Source: Nitrococcus mobilis Nb-231
GTDB taxonomy: Bacteria > Pseudomonadota > Gammaproteobacteria > Nitrococcales > Nitrococcaceae
Assembly: GCF_000153205.1 (NCBI RefSeq)
Contig: NZ_CH672427.1
Span: forward strand, 80,760-120,798
Direction of reading: 5' to 3'
DNA length: 40,039 nt
Numbering within the stretch: position 1 is the first letter of the stretch; every line of letters starts with the position of its first letter. Shown here one piece after another: positions 8,784-17,271 of the stretch. The position numbers and the translations under genes were made by a program. Under the pieces are notes generated by a model. The model was not told the origin of the DNA. It ran no database searches and saw only the letters and a program-made list of their open reading frames with translations.

Positions 8784-9044
8784 TGGATCAAGGCTACACG
8801 GGCGAGCAGGCCAAGGAGGCGGCGTAGGGCAACGGCATCGAGCTGCACAGGTGGTCAAACTGCCTGAAGCCAAGAAAGGTTTCGTAGTGTTGCCCCGACG
8901 CTGGGTGGTGGAACGCAGCTTCGGATGGCTGGCGCGGTTTCGCTGGCTCGCCAGAGACTACGAGCGTTTGCCCACGGTCCTGAGTGGTCTGCATTTCCTG
9001 GTCTTCGCCGTGCTCATGCTGCCAGCGGCCCTCTCCCTTCGGTG
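8784..9044 (+). pseudogene. IS5-family transposase, C-terminal part
   Basis: This continues the left fragment across the insertion: [14 protein letters not shown], a TAG stop at about 8826-8828, NGIELH, then after a shift [40 protein letters not shown] holds the C-terminal catalytic Glu and the Y-x2-R-x3-E-like signature region. It ends [11 protein letters not shown] at 9044. These match the last third of IS5-group transposases. The reading frame is broken more than once. Confidence 0.85.
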
Positions 9045-9071
9045 AAGTATTTTAAAAGAAGCCAGTTAATG

Positions 9072-9098
9072 AAAAAGCGGCGGCCAAATGGCCGCCGC
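9072..9098 (-). terminator. Rho-independent terminator of the multidomain oxidoreductase gene
   Basis: On the minus strand, a perfect 9-bp stem GCGGCGGCC/GGCCGCCGC with a 4-base loop is followed directly by TTTTTC. It lies 17 bases after the stop codon at 9115, an ideal position. Confidence 0.9.
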
Positions 9099-9114
9099 AA
9101 GTCTGATTCTGCAT

Positions 9115-12100
9115 TCAAGTATCCGCTCGGCGCAGTACGTAATCGAGCCACAGTCCGGCTAGCCGATCGGAGAGTCGATTCTGTTGCTGGCGCGCGGAGA
9201 GGTTGTCGAGGTCGATCCAGGACAGCGGCTGATCTTGGCTGGCGCAGGAGAAAACCGGACGGGTACGCTCGCCGTTGTCAGGGTCGATTTGCCATTGTAA
9301 ACATTGAGCGCAGACGCCTTTGAGCATGCACTGCATCGGGCTGCCGACCGTGCCAAAGGCTTCCACGTTCGGTTGAAAGTAGGGCTTTAATGTGTCCTCG
9401 AGTGCGCGCTGGAAGCCGGCCAGCAGTCCCGTGCCGCCCATGACCATAATTCGGTCCACCGTGTGCAGCGCGATCGCCGGCGCGCTTGCGGGAGGGATCT
9501 CGCCATCCCCGTAGCGGCGCACCACCTCGATCATATCCGTGGCGACGACGCTACTGTCCTGGACGCGGCGAGCACGAACCCTGGGTTCTCTGGCTGTACA
9601 CCAGATGATCTGATCGGCACCGGCCTCCAATTCATCTTGATGATCCACCTCCGCGGCGTTGCCGAAAGCAGCGACGTAGAGCACTCGGTTACCGGCGGCC
9701 CGCAGGGCCGCGCCGATATCAAGCATGACCGCAGCCCCCCAACGGCCCGCCACCACCAGAATGGTCTTCTCCTGGGGTATATCGGTTGGCGCACCTGTGG
9801 GACCCATCAAGACCAGCGGCGCATTGGCCTGTAAGCGTCCGATCAGGCGTGCCGCAACACCCCACTGCAGGACAATGAGCCGGATCATGTCGTCTCTAAC
9901 GCCCGTACCGCTCACCGTGAGCAGCGGCACCTGCAACCGGGTGCCTGCCACGACGGGGCTGTTCGATTCGAACGTCTGCAGGCGAAAGAATTGGCCCGGT
10001 CGGAAGTTATACGCTGCCAAGGGGGCGCGCACCCAAAGCTCCACCAGTGCCGGGTTGAGTTGTTTGACTTCGACTACCCGGGCGACCAGCAGCCGATCCA
10101 TTCGTGCCAGGAAAGCCTCGGCTGCGCCTACTGCCGGGCGGTCATAAATGGCATCGAGCACTTGCGGGTAGCTGCGTTTTGCCGAGGCGATTGCTTTTAC
10201 CACGCTGCCGTGGAAGGCCGGATGGGTATCCCCAAGGAAGGTCACCCGCCGGCCGTTTTGACTGTACGATGTGAACGGGCCGAACTCCGGCGATTTGCAG
10301 TGACTTGCCAAGCCCACCGGCTGGACACCGTTGGGGTGGGCGATGTGGGGCAAGAAGTGGTTGCCATCGAGCGCAAAGGTGCCGGGGTATTCACGTTCAT
10401 ATAGGGTGTTGGGAACCGTGCCGGCGGCGACGAAAATCGACCGAGCCGGCAAGGTCACTTCCTCTCGCGTGGCCAACCAGCGACCTTCCTCGCGTTTCAT
10501 ACGGCGGCACACCAGGCTCTTGACGTGGTCAAAGCCGTCTACTTCGACATAGAGCGGCTCGAGACCTTCGGCGTAGAATAGGCCTTCCTCGGTTGCCTTG
10601 CTCACTTCTTCGTGGTTGCGGATGTAGGCTGGCGAGGCGTTGAGTCCCTTGCGATAGGCGACGGTCACGCCACCCCACTGACGCAGCAGTGTGCTGAAGT
10701 CCGGGGCCTCAGCGGCGGCCGCTGCCCGCTCGCGCTCGGCCCGTACCGCCGCCCCGTGCTCGAGGAACTCGGCTAGCGTTGCACGGTCCTCGGCGTTGAG
10801 TCCGGTGACGACGGACTCCGCCCCGAGCTCGGCGACGAGTGCTTCGTAGCGCCCGAGAATTTTTTCCACCTGCTTGATGTAATACGCTTGGACCTCGGTT
10901 GCCGTATCGATGCCGGTGAGTCCGCCGCCGATGACTACGGACGGCAGTCGGACCTGGAGATTGGCGAGGCTGGACGCTTTGGCGGCCCCGGTGAGCTGTA
11001 GGGCCATGAGGAAATCGCTGGCTTGGCGCATGCCTCGCGCTAGGCTGTTGCGCATGTGGAGGACTCGCGGCAGACCTGTCCCAGTGGCGTTGCAGACATG
11101 ATCGAAACCGAGCCTCCAAGCATCCTCCAGGGTAATGGTTCCGCCTAGGCGGACTCCGCCGTAGACTCGAAAGTTCGCCCGGCGTGCCAGCGACAAGTAG
11201 ATCAGCTTCAGGAAATTCTTATCCCAGCGCACGGTGATGCCGTATTCGGCTACGCCACCGAAACCGAGCAGGATGCGCTCGTCGAGGGGCTCCTTTAAGT
11301 CCTCCCAGCGCTCTATGGGATTTTCCAGAATTGTGCGTGGCAACGGCTCGATTTTCAGGCCGTCGATGCCCACTACTGCGCAGCCTTCCATGGTGAGATG
11401 GTGAGCCATGGTAAAGCCGGCTGGTCCCATGCCGGCCACTAGGATGCGTCGGCCGTTGTCCGGCTGCTGGAGGTATTGCTCCTGACGCAGCGGATTCCAG
11501 CGCGTGAGCAGATGATAGATCTCTACTCCCCACGGCAGTTCCAAGACATCCGTCAGGACACGGGTTTCGATCTGGGGGATGTTGACCGGAGTTTGTTTCT
11601 GGTAGATGCAGCTTTTCATGCAGTCATTGCAGATGCGATGCCCGGTCGCCGGCACCATGGGGTTATCCACCATGACCACCGCCAATGCGGCGATTGTCTG
11701 GCCGGCACGCTTGAGCACGTGCATCTCGGAAATCTTCTCCTCGAGCGGGCAGCCGGTGAGTGTTACCCCCAGGGGGTCAGCCTTGAACTCGAGTTCGGGG
11801 TGATCTTTTTTCTCCGGGAAGCCCTTGGAGCAGAAATCGCCGTTGTGCTCATGACAGTAAACGCAATAATGGATTTCGCTGTGCACGCTGCGTGCATCCA
11901 TCCGTGCATCGGTGAGCTCAAAGCCGTCGCGTCGGCGCCAGCGTATGGGATGGGTCTGTAAGCGCACCGTGCCGTGGGCGTCCACCCTCTGCAACGCAAC
12001 CAGCCGCGCGTGATCCAAGCGTTCGGGCAGAGCGAAGCTGACCCAGTCGGCTAGTTCGGATCGAGCCTTAGGGTCGGTGCGAGCGAGTTTGCACCAGTGG

Positions 12101-12600
12101 GTTACCCGCTCGATTGAAGCTGCATTGGCCATTGGATCCTGCAACAATCCCATGGCGTAGTCGGCCACGGCACGTTCCCGATCGGCGGCATTGGCAATCC
12201 GGGTATCCAGCCAGTCATTTAGGTTTTGGAAGGTATCCGTGACGGGCTGGCGAAGTTTTTTGACTCGCTTAATAACGAACTCTTGCTTGAACGCCAGCAC
12301 CGCATCATGGCTGCGCAGCGCGGCCTGTGCTTGCTCGGTTGCGTTGGCAATACCGAAGAGATCGGCAATGAAACGCTCAAGATGCGGGGCGAGTGTAAGC
12401 AACAATGCGCTGGTTGCGATCGGGCCATCGGTACCGCTGCGGCGGTATGTGGTGAGTTGCTGGGCCAACGGTTGAGAAATTTTGCCAAGATAATCGCGAA
12501 AGGCTGTATCCAAACGCGCTAGGCCAGCAGCTGTTTGCAACTCGGTAAAAGTAAGACCGTGGCGGGTGAGGGCGGTTTCCAGGCTCATCGGCATCAGCAT
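9115..12600 (-). CDS. Large FAD/Fe-S oxidoreductase fused to a ferredoxin-reductase-like module
   Basis: A 1161-residue cytoplasmic redox protein. Residues 1-230 are helical with no known domain. A cysteine cluster follows at C246, C249, C257, C284, C324, C327 and C331, reminiscent of the Fe-S region preceding the flavoprotein part of glutamate-synthase small subunit-like enzymes. Next come an FAD Rossmann motif GMGPAG (390-395) and a second nucleotide motif GGGLTG (558-563). From about 835 to 1085 there is a ferredoxin-NADP-reductase/PyrK-like module (RPGQFFRLQ near 867). It ends in a C-x5-C-x2-C...C set (C1091, C1097, C1100, C1119) fit for a 2Fe-2S cluster. Electrons could pass between NAD(P)H, flavins and Fe-S centres; the substrate is unknown. 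The start codon lacks a clear Shine-Dalgarno; ATGs at 12594 and 12588 are alternatives. Confidence 0.8.
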   Translation of the reverse strand: MLMPMSLETALTRHGLTFTELQTAAGLARLDTAFRDYLGKISQPLAQQLTTYRRSGTDGPIATSALLLTLAPHLERFIADLFGIANATEQAQAALRSHDAVLAFKQEFVIKRVKKLRQPVTDTFQNLNDWLDTRIANAADRERAVADYAMGLLQDPMANAASIERVTHWCKLARTDPKARSELADWVSFALPERLDHARLVALQRVDAHGTVRLQTHPIRWRRRDGFELTDARMDARSVHSEIHYCVYCHEHNGDFCSKGFPEKKDHPELEFKADPLGVTLTGCPLEEKISEMHVLKRAGQTIAALAVVMVDNPMVPATGHRICNDCMKSCIYQKQTPVNIPQIETRVLTDVLELPWGVEIYHLLTRWNPLRQEQYLQQPDNGRRILVAGMGPAGFTMAHHLTMEGCAVVGIDGLKIEPLPRTILENPIERWEDLKEPLDERILLGFGGVAEYGITVRWDKNFLKLIYLSLARRANFRVYGGVRLGGTITLEDAWRLGFDHVCNATGTGLPRVLHMRNSLARGMRQASDFLMALQLTGAAKASSLANLQVRLPSVVIGGGLTGIDTATEVQAYYIKQVEKILGRYEALVAELGAESVVTGLNAEDRATLAEFLEHGAAVRAERERAAAAAEAPDFSTLLRQWGGVTVAYRKGLNASPAYIRNHEEVSKATEEGLFYAEGLEPLYVEVDGFDHVKSLVCRRMKREEGRWLATREEVTLPARSIFVAAGTVPNTLYEREYPGTFALDGNHFLPHIAHPNGVQPVGLASHCKSPEFGPFTSYSQNGRRVTFLGDTHPAFHGSVVKAIASAKRSYPQVLDAIYDRPAVGAAEAFLARMDRLLVARVVEVKQLNPALVELWVRAPLAAYNFRPGQFFRLQTFESNSPVVAGTRLQVPLLTVSGTGVRDDMIRLIVLQWGVAARLIGRLQANAPLVLMGPTGAPTDIPQEKTILVVAGRWGAAVMLDIGAALRAAGNRVLYVAAFGNAAEVDHQDELEAGADQIIWCTAREPRVRARRVQDSSVVATDMIEVVRRYGDGEIPPASAPAIALHTVDRIMVMGGTGLLAGFQRALEDTLKPYFQPNVEAFGTVGSPMQCMLKGVCAQCLQWQIDPDNGERTRPVFSCASQDQPLSWIDLDNLSARQQQNRLSDRLAGLWLDYVLRRADT

Positions 12601-12894
12601 AGGGGCTAGGGTGGCGGCGCAGTGGTGTTCGCCGGGAGCGCCCTATAGTGTGGACCTTAGGCAAGGCCATCAAGCCACAGTCTGCGCGGTTTTCCCTATG
12701 ATGCCTGCGAGCGGCACGGCGATTGCCCGGTTGAGGCGGCGCGCCCCGAGGGGCTTTACAAAAAATTGCCAACCATCCAGGCCGCCTGCCTTTCTGACAA
12801 GGGGTAATCCCCCGTTACTCGATATCGTGCACGCGGACCTAAACGATTGGCAATCTTGTCTTCTTTAGGGTTATTTTGTTTTTACAGGCGGTTC

Positions 12895-13098
12895 TCAGCT
12901 ATCGAATCGGTTCTCGAATATCTTGACTTGCTCTTCCACTAAATCCTTGGGAAGTCGGTACCTTTCATGAATTTTATTAACTAGCATGTCCCGGCGACCG
13001 TTGATCTGCTGCAACTCCTCTTCAGTCAGCTTGCTCCATAGTATCCGCACTTGCCCTACATGCCGCTGCCAATCTCCTTGAACAGTATCCCAGCCCAT
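12895..13098 (-). CDS. CsbD-like family protein
   Basis: A 67-residue protein beginning MGWDTVQGDWQRHVGQVR, followed by WSKLTEEELQQINGRRDML and VNKIHERYRLPKDLVEEQV. The W-x-Q/K...G-K-x-K-x-x-W...L-T-x-x-x-L...I-x-G-x-R-x-x-L-x-x-K-I-Q-x-x-Y pattern is that of CsbD/YjbJ small stress proteins, whose biochemical role is unknown. The ATG at 13098 is preferred to an upstream in-frame ATG at 13191: it has AGGAG seven bases upstream and the family starts here. Such genes are usually induced by general stress. Confidence 0.88.
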   Translation of the reverse strand: MGWDTVQGDWQRHVGQVRILWSKLTEEELQQINGRRDMLVNKIHERYRLPKDLVEEQVKIFENRFDS

Positions 13099-13601
13099 AG
13101 TTAATCTCCTAAATGTATGTCTATACGTAGAAAATTTAAGAAATCCATTTGCTATCAATGCTGTTCCTGGCTTTAAAAACTCATCCATCATTGGATGGTT
13201 TCTGTCAAAAAATTGGCTCTTACGTAACGTATGTAAAGCATCACCTCATCAGCTAATGACCTAACAAGATATAATTTGATAGCTAAAAAATACCTCTTTG
13301 TACACCCCTTTTGGTCCGCTCTGCTTACGCTCCCTACCTGCTACGACTGCAATAGGCAGATCAACGTCACCATTCCCTAATAAAAAAGAAGACCTTCGAT
13401 AGAAGGTAGCTCAAAATTTATTTTTTGCAAGAGCAAATGCAGACTAAATAAATTGATATATTTTTAGTGAATGTATTTTAGGCCAATACATAGCAAATTT
13501 TAATTAAGCATATAAAAGTTAATTACTATATTGAAATGGCATATTCTGCACTGGGAAGCGGCCCAAACAAGTGGGCCGGTTCTCATAATAGTTAATTTAA
13601 A
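13099..13601. other. AT-rich gene-free stretch
   Basis: About 500 bases, clearly AT-richer than the neighbours, with no recognisable protein. It contains a small hairpin ACCTTC/GAAGGT around 13392-13407 with an AT-rich tail. Near its right end is a stronger hairpin, listed separately. The promoter of the CsbD-like gene must lie near 13100-13200. Confidence 0.5.
13559..13578 (-). terminator. Hairpin downstream of the beta-barrel gene
   Basis: CGGCCCA and TGGGCCG pair perfectly around a 6-base loop, 24 bases after the stop codon of the beta-barrel gene on the minus strand. No T-tract follows, so it may only be an mRNA 3'-end stabiliser or a weak terminator. Confidence 0.45.
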
Positions 13602-14252
13602 TCAGAAGCTTACAGTGAACCCACCCTGGAATACGTTCTCGCGGAGTTTCGCCTTTAAGGTTGTTCCGCCCAGGTCCTTCCATTTTTCTGACTGGTAAAA
13701 GCTGTGCGTATACTCGATGCGGAAGGTAACCATGTCCGAGAGCGCCCACATACCACCGGCCCCGGCCCGTATACCGTTAAGCCTCTGGCTATCAGAGTCT
13801 CCATTGAGACGCGCCGTACTGTTCAACCATTGCCAGCCGACCCGGCCGTAGAGTAGGGCTCCCGGGACTATGCGTCGCCCGAACAACACAGACGCGCCGT
13901 AGGTCTCTTCGCTCTCCAACTTCAGCCCGGCGCCATTCACGCTCACATTACCGTCGGCGGTGCTGGTTGCGGCGTTGAGTTCCACCGCGCCGTAAATATC
14001 GTGGCCTCCCCACATGCTCCATCCGCCGACGACTCCGGCCCGTGCTCCCACGAGTGCAAGAGAATCTACTTTGGCTGTGCCACCGCCAAGGCTTCCAGAC
14101 CAATCGAGGTCCGTGCTCTGGTATCCCCCGACGACACCCACATAAGGTCCGGCTGAAATAGACGCCGCTTCAGCGCCGGCCGTGAAGGCTACTGAGGTGC
14201 CGCACCCGATCACGACCGCTGTCCTTGTTATTCCTTGTAATATGCCTCTCAT
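13602..14252 (-). CDS. Outer-membrane beta-barrel protein (OmpA-like/porin-type 8-strand)
   Basis: A 216-residue protein with an N-terminal signal peptide ending near AGAEA. The mature part begins SISAGPYVGVVGGYQSTDLDW. Alternating hydrophobic/polar strands (YGASVLFGRRI, LYGRVGWQWL, IRAGAGGMWAL, VTFRIEYTHSFY) and a terminal FTVSF ending in Phe are hallmarks of small outer-membrane barrels assembled by BAM. The mature length is right for eight strands. The function is unknown; such proteins often act in adhesion or envelope stability. GGGAGG lies five bases before the ATG. It is transcribed alone, downstream of the same-strand radical SAM gene but 330 bases away. Confidence 0.82.
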   Translation of the reverse strand: MRGILQGITRTAVVIGCGTSVAFTAGAEAASISAGPYVGVVGGYQSTDLDWSGSLGGGTAKVDSLALVGARAGVVGGWSMWGGHDIYGAVELNAATSTADGNVSVNGAGLKLESEETYGASVLFGRRIVPGALLYGRVGWQWLNSTARLNGDSDSQRLNGIRAGAGGMWALSDMVTFRIEYTHSFYQSEKWKDLGGTTLKAKLRENVFQGGFTVSF

Positions 14253-14582
14253 CCAAACCTCCCTGGCGATTTCAGCCGATTCTTAACTTGTGTCTTTAGC
14301 GGGCCCCTCCGCCCGCGACCCCTGCCGTCTATTTGCAGGACGCGACCGTTTCGTTCTTTTTAATTACCATGCTGAAATTCGCGGCGATGGGAATAGGTTC
14401 AAATTTTGGGTATTCCTGCCCGAATCCGATGCCGCACATCGAGCAGTGCGGCATACTGTCGGGGGCAACCGAGTGGTCGTATAGCAGTGTGGTGTGGTTG
14501 TTTCCCGAGCGTGAGGCGCTGGTCTCGGTAGCGGTGAAGTTCGGCAGCGCCGCTGCTCCCCCAAGTCGTGGGTTAGCGGTGT
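14253..14582. other. Gene-free stretch upstream of the beta-barrel gene
   Basis: 330 bases between the radical SAM stop and the beta-barrel start, both on the minus strand. No frame gives a recognisable protein. It should hold the beta-barrel gene's promoter and leader. I see only the Shine-Dalgarno sequence with confidence. Confidence 0.45.
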
Positions 14583-15707
14583 TTATCCCGCGCGGCGGCG
14601 GTGTAGGGCAACGGCCAGGCGTTTGCGCCCCCACTCGCCGGGTGTGGGCTCGAAGACGCCGGGCAAGCGGGCGCCGCAAAAACGGCAGTCGCCGTGCGCA
14701 TCCACATTCCAGGTGGAGAGCTCATACCAGTCGCGGCCGATCAGGCGCTGTCCGCAGCGTTGGCAATAGGTGCTGCCGCCGTCCAGGTCATGGACATTGC
14801 CTGTGTAAACGTAATGCAACCCGTTGGCTATGGCGATGTGCCGGGCCCGAGTCAAGGTCTCTGGTGGGGTAGGCGGGGGGTCGCGCAGCTTGAAATCCGG
14901 ATGGAAGGCCGTGAAGTGTAATGGCACCTCGGGACCGAGTTTCTCGCACACCCAACGGCTGAGAGCATCGAGTTCGCTGGGCTCGTCATTGTGTCCAGGG
15001 ATCAGCAGGGTAGTGATTTCGAACCAGACGCTGGTTTCGTGTTTCAGGTACTGCAGCGTTTCCAGCACTGGTCCGAGCGAGGAGCCGGTCAGCTTGCGGT
15101 AGAAGCGCTCCGTAAATGCTTTAAGATCGATATTGGCGGCATCCATGTGTCGATAAAACTCCACGCGCGGTTCGGCGCACATGTAGCCGGCGCTTACGGC
15201 CACGGCCTTGAGGCCGTGCTCATGACAAGCCTGTGCGATGTCGATGGCGTATTCCAGAAAAATGACCGGGTCGTTATAGGTAAACGCCACGCTACGGCAG
15301 CCGGTCCGTAGCGCCGCGGCGGCCAGTTCCTGCGGTGCCGCTTGGTCGGCTAGGGTGTCGAGTTCCCGGGATTTGCTGATGTCCCAGTTCTGGCAGAACT
15401 TGCAAGCGAGGTTGCAGCCGGCGGTGCCGAAGGAGAGCACCGGTGTTCCGGGCAAGAAATGGTTGAGCGGCTTTTTCTCAATCGGATCGATACAAAAGCC
15501 GCTGGAGCGTCCGTAGCTCGTCAGCACGATCTGTTCGTCCTGGCAGGCGCGCACGAAGCACAGCCCACGCTGACCGTGCTTGAGCTTACAGGCCCGTGGG
15601 CAAACGTCGCATTGGATACGCCCGTCCTCCAGCCGGTGCCAGTAGCGGGTGGCGATGGTATCGGCCGCAAAGAACGTGTGCTTGGCTTCCGCGAGTGGTT
15701 GCTTCAT
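14583..15707 (-). CDS. amrS: AmmeMemoRadiSam system radical SAM enzyme
   Basis: A 374-residue cytoplasmic radical SAM protein. An N-terminal four-Cys set (C33, C36, C40, C50: CDVCPRAC and CFVRAC) precedes the 4Fe-4S/SAM motif CNLACKFCQNW (C98, C102, C105). Later come FTYNDPVIFLEYAIDIA and NIDLKAFTERFYRKL, as in this enzyme family. The C-terminus has two CxxC pairs (CQRC, CRFC) that probably bind zinc. The substrate is unknown. The family is defined by co-occurrence with MEMO-like and AMMECR1-like proteins, both encoded divergently 169 bases away. AGAGGAA precedes the ATG at 15707; the longer frame to 15878 has no homology there. Confidence 0.92.
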   Translation of the reverse strand: MKQPLAEAKHTFFAADTIATRYWHRLEDGRIQCDVCPRACKLKHGQRGLCFVRACQDEQIVLTSYGRSSGFCIDPIEKKPLNHFLPGTPVLSFGTAGCNLACKFCQNWDISKSRELDTLADQAAPQELAAAALRTGCRSVAFTYNDPVIFLEYAIDIAQACHEHGLKAVAVSAGYMCAEPRVEFYRHMDAANIDLKAFTERFYRKLTGSSLGPVLETLQYLKHETSVWFEITTLLIPGHNDEPSELDALSRWVCEKLGPEVPLHFTAFHPDFKLRDPPPTPPETLTRARHIAIANGLHYVYTGNVHDLDGGSTYCQRCGQRLIGRDWYELSTWNVDAHGDCRFCGARLPGVFEPTPGEWGRKRLAVALHRRRAG

Positions 15708-15760
15708 TTCGTTCCTCTCATTTGAAAGTGTCGTCGATACAGCTATAACGTCAATACCAA

Positions 15761-15802
15761 AGCTTGATCTGATTGGGTGATGCTGTCCTGGCGCATCAAG
15801 CT
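15761..15802. promoter_or_regulatory. Inverted repeat in the divergent amrS/MEMO intergenic region
   Basis: AGCTTGAT (15761-15768) and its inverse ATCAAGCT (15795-15802) are perfect 8-bp arms, 26 bases apart. It lies between the two divergent genes and could be a regulator site or chance. Confidence 0.3.
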
Positions 15803-15808
15803 GAGCAC

Positions 15809-15849
15809 GCCGCCACCCGCGTGGCGTATAAAATGTCGCGGGTGGCGGC
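15809..15849. promoter_or_regulatory. Perfect 12-bp inverted repeat around a TATAAA box
   Basis: GCCGCCACCCGC (15809-15820) and GCGGGTGGCGGC (15838-15849) are exact inverses separated by 17 bases. The spacer contains TATAAA at 15827-15832, which could be the -10 box of the MEMO-like gene starting at 15877. It may be an operator overlapping a promoter or, if transcribed, a strong leader hairpin. No good -35 box is evident. Confidence 0.45.
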
Positions 15850-15876
15850 CGCGGAGGGAGAGGTCGACCAAGAGCC

Positions 15877-16671
15877 ATGGCGAGAAAAGTGCGCGAACCC
15901 GCTGTCGCCGAGCTGTTTTATCCCGGCGAGGCCGAGTCGCTGCGCCGGCTGTTAGGCGAGCTGATGAGTCGCCCGGTTGCCGAGCCTCACACACCGAAGG
16001 CGCTAATCGTGCCGCATGCGGGCTATGTCTTTTCCGGCTCTACGGCGGCTGCGGCCTATGCGCGGATCGCACCGGCGCATGCGCGCATCGAGCGGGTAGT
16101 GCTGCTGGGCCCCGCCCACCGGGTGCGCTTTGCGGGCCTCGCCGCCCATACCGGAGATGCTTTTTTGACCCCGCTGGGCGAGGTGGCGCTGGATGGCTCG
16201 GCGCTAGGGCGGCTCGCGGATCTCGCGTATGTGAGTTTCTCGGACAAGGCGCATGCCGAGGAGCACAGCCTTGAGGTCCAGGTGCCGTTTTTGCAATATC
16301 TGCTCGATGATTTTCGCCTCGTGCCGTTAGCGGTGGGTGATGCGAGCGCCGAGGCGGTGGCAGCGGTGCTGGAGCGTCTCTGGGGTGGTGCTGAAACTCT
16401 CGTCGTCATCAGTACCGACCTCAGCCACTATCATGACTACGAAACCGCTCGGCGGTTGGATAACCGGACCGCGGAGAACATTTTGGGCAAGCGCCCTGAG
16501 GCGATCGGCTATCAGGACGCCTGTGGGCGCACCCCCCTCGTTGGGTTGCTCGAGCTGGCACGCCGCCGGGAGCTGCGTATCGAGCAGCTCAGGCTCTGCA
16601 GCTCGGGCGATACCGCCGGCAACCGCCAGCGAGTAGTGGGCTACGGGGCTTTTGCGGTTTATGAAAATTGA
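15877..16671 (+). CDS. amrB: AmmeMemoRadiSam system protein B (MEMO1 family)
   Basis: A 264-residue cytoplasmic protein. It starts VREPAVAELFYPGE, then ALIVPHAGYVFSGSTAAAAY with the conserved HAGY motif. Next come VVLLGPAHRV, and EEHSLEVQVPFLQYL and STDLSHYHDYETAR, which carry the conserved His and Asp/Cys-type metal-site residues of MEMO and extradiol-dioxygenase-like folds. It ends RVVGYGAFAVYEN, as in the family. Biochemical function in bacteria is unresolved; the human homologue MEMO1 binds metal. It overlaps the next gene by 11 bases, indicating tight coupling. The purine-rich GGAGGGAGAGG lies rather far (about 14 bases) from the ATG. Confidence 0.92.
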   Translation: MARKVREPAVAELFYPGEAESLRRLLGELMSRPVAEPHTPKALIVPHAGYVFSGSTAAAAYARIAPAHARIERVVLLGPAHRVRFAGLAAHTGDAFLTPLGEVALDGSALGRLADLAYVSFSDKAHAEEHSLEVQVPFLQYLLDDFRLVPLAVGDASAEAVAAVLERLWGGAETLVVISTDLSHYHDYETARRLDNRTAENILGKRPEAIGYQDACGRTPLVGLLELARRRELRIEQLRLCSSGDTAGNRQRVVGYGAFAVYEN

Positions 16672-17263
16672 CTCCGCAGAGCGCCAGCGGCTCCTGGAGC
16701 TCGCCCGGGCCAGCCTGAGTCACGGTTTGTCGAGTGGCCGCGCGTTGCCGATTGCGTTGCAGGAGTGGCCGGCTCATCTGTGCGAACCGGCTGCCAGCTT
16801 TGTCACGCTGCGGCGAGCCGATCAGTTGCTAGGCTGTATCGGCAGTTTGGAGGCGCGCCGCCCGCTGGTGCAGGACATCGCCGAGAATGCCTACGCGGCC
16901 GGCACCCGTGATCCGCGCTTCGCTCCATTGCGGCCGGCCGAGCTCGCGGAAGCCGTTGTGGAGATCTCGGTGCTCACTCCGCCGCAGGCGTTGAGCGTGG
17001 CGAGCGAATGGGAGCTGCTGGCGCAACTCCGACCCGGTGTGGATGGTCTGATCCTGGAGTGGCAGGGGCGCTGCTCGACCTTCTTGCCCACGGTTTGGCG
17101 CCAGCTGCCGCGACCAAGCGATTTTCTGGGTGGGCTGCGGCTGAAGGCGGGTCTGCAAGCCGAATTCTGGGCCAGTGGTGTGACGTTTTATCGCTATCAA
17201 ACGATCTCTTTCCGGGAGGAGAACATGCCGCGCTGTCAGACGGGGGCTGGGGCTCCGAGCTGA
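16661..17263 (+). CDS. amrA: AmmeMemoRadiSam system protein A (AMMECR1 domain)
   Basis: A 200-residue AMMECR1-domain protein. ASFVTLRRADQLLGCIGSLEAR near residue 45 is the family's hallmark region (F-V-T-L...L-R-G-C-I-G), here with LLGC instead of LRGC. DPRFAPLRPAELAEAVVEISVL near 85 and FLPTVWRQLP near 145 also match. The domain may bind a nucleotide or RNA, but this is unproven. The start ATG at 16661 lies inside the end of the MEMO-like gene; a TTG at 16652 is an alternative. It has no separate Shine-Dalgarno of note, consistent with translational coupling. Confidence 0.9.
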   Translation: MKIDSAERQRLLELARASLSHGLSSGRALPIALQEWPAHLCEPAASFVTLRRADQLLGCIGSLEARRPLVQDIAENAYAAGTRDPRFAPLRPAELAEAVVEISVLTPPQALSVASEWELLAQLRPGVDGLILEWQGRCSTFLPTVWRQLPRPSDFLGGLRLKAGLQAEFWASGVTFYRYQTISFREENMPRCQTGAGAPS

Positions 17264-17271
17264 ATGCGAGG

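Larger units (their letters stand above)
6084..9060 (+). mobile_element. Degraded IS5-family element split by an IS1634-family insertion
   Basis: The left part (about 6084-6673) and right part (about 8779-9060) together make one IS5-group element of roughly 870 bp. The left end begins GAGCGTGTTATGAGCTTCT, which looks like an IS5-group terminal repeat. The matching right repeat after 9044 is not clearly preserved (GAAGTATTTTAAAAGAAG). The transposase was already decaying or has decayed since (frameshift, stop codon, split). The element abuts the stop codon of the universal stress gene and ends about 12 bases before a terminator. Confidence 0.75.
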
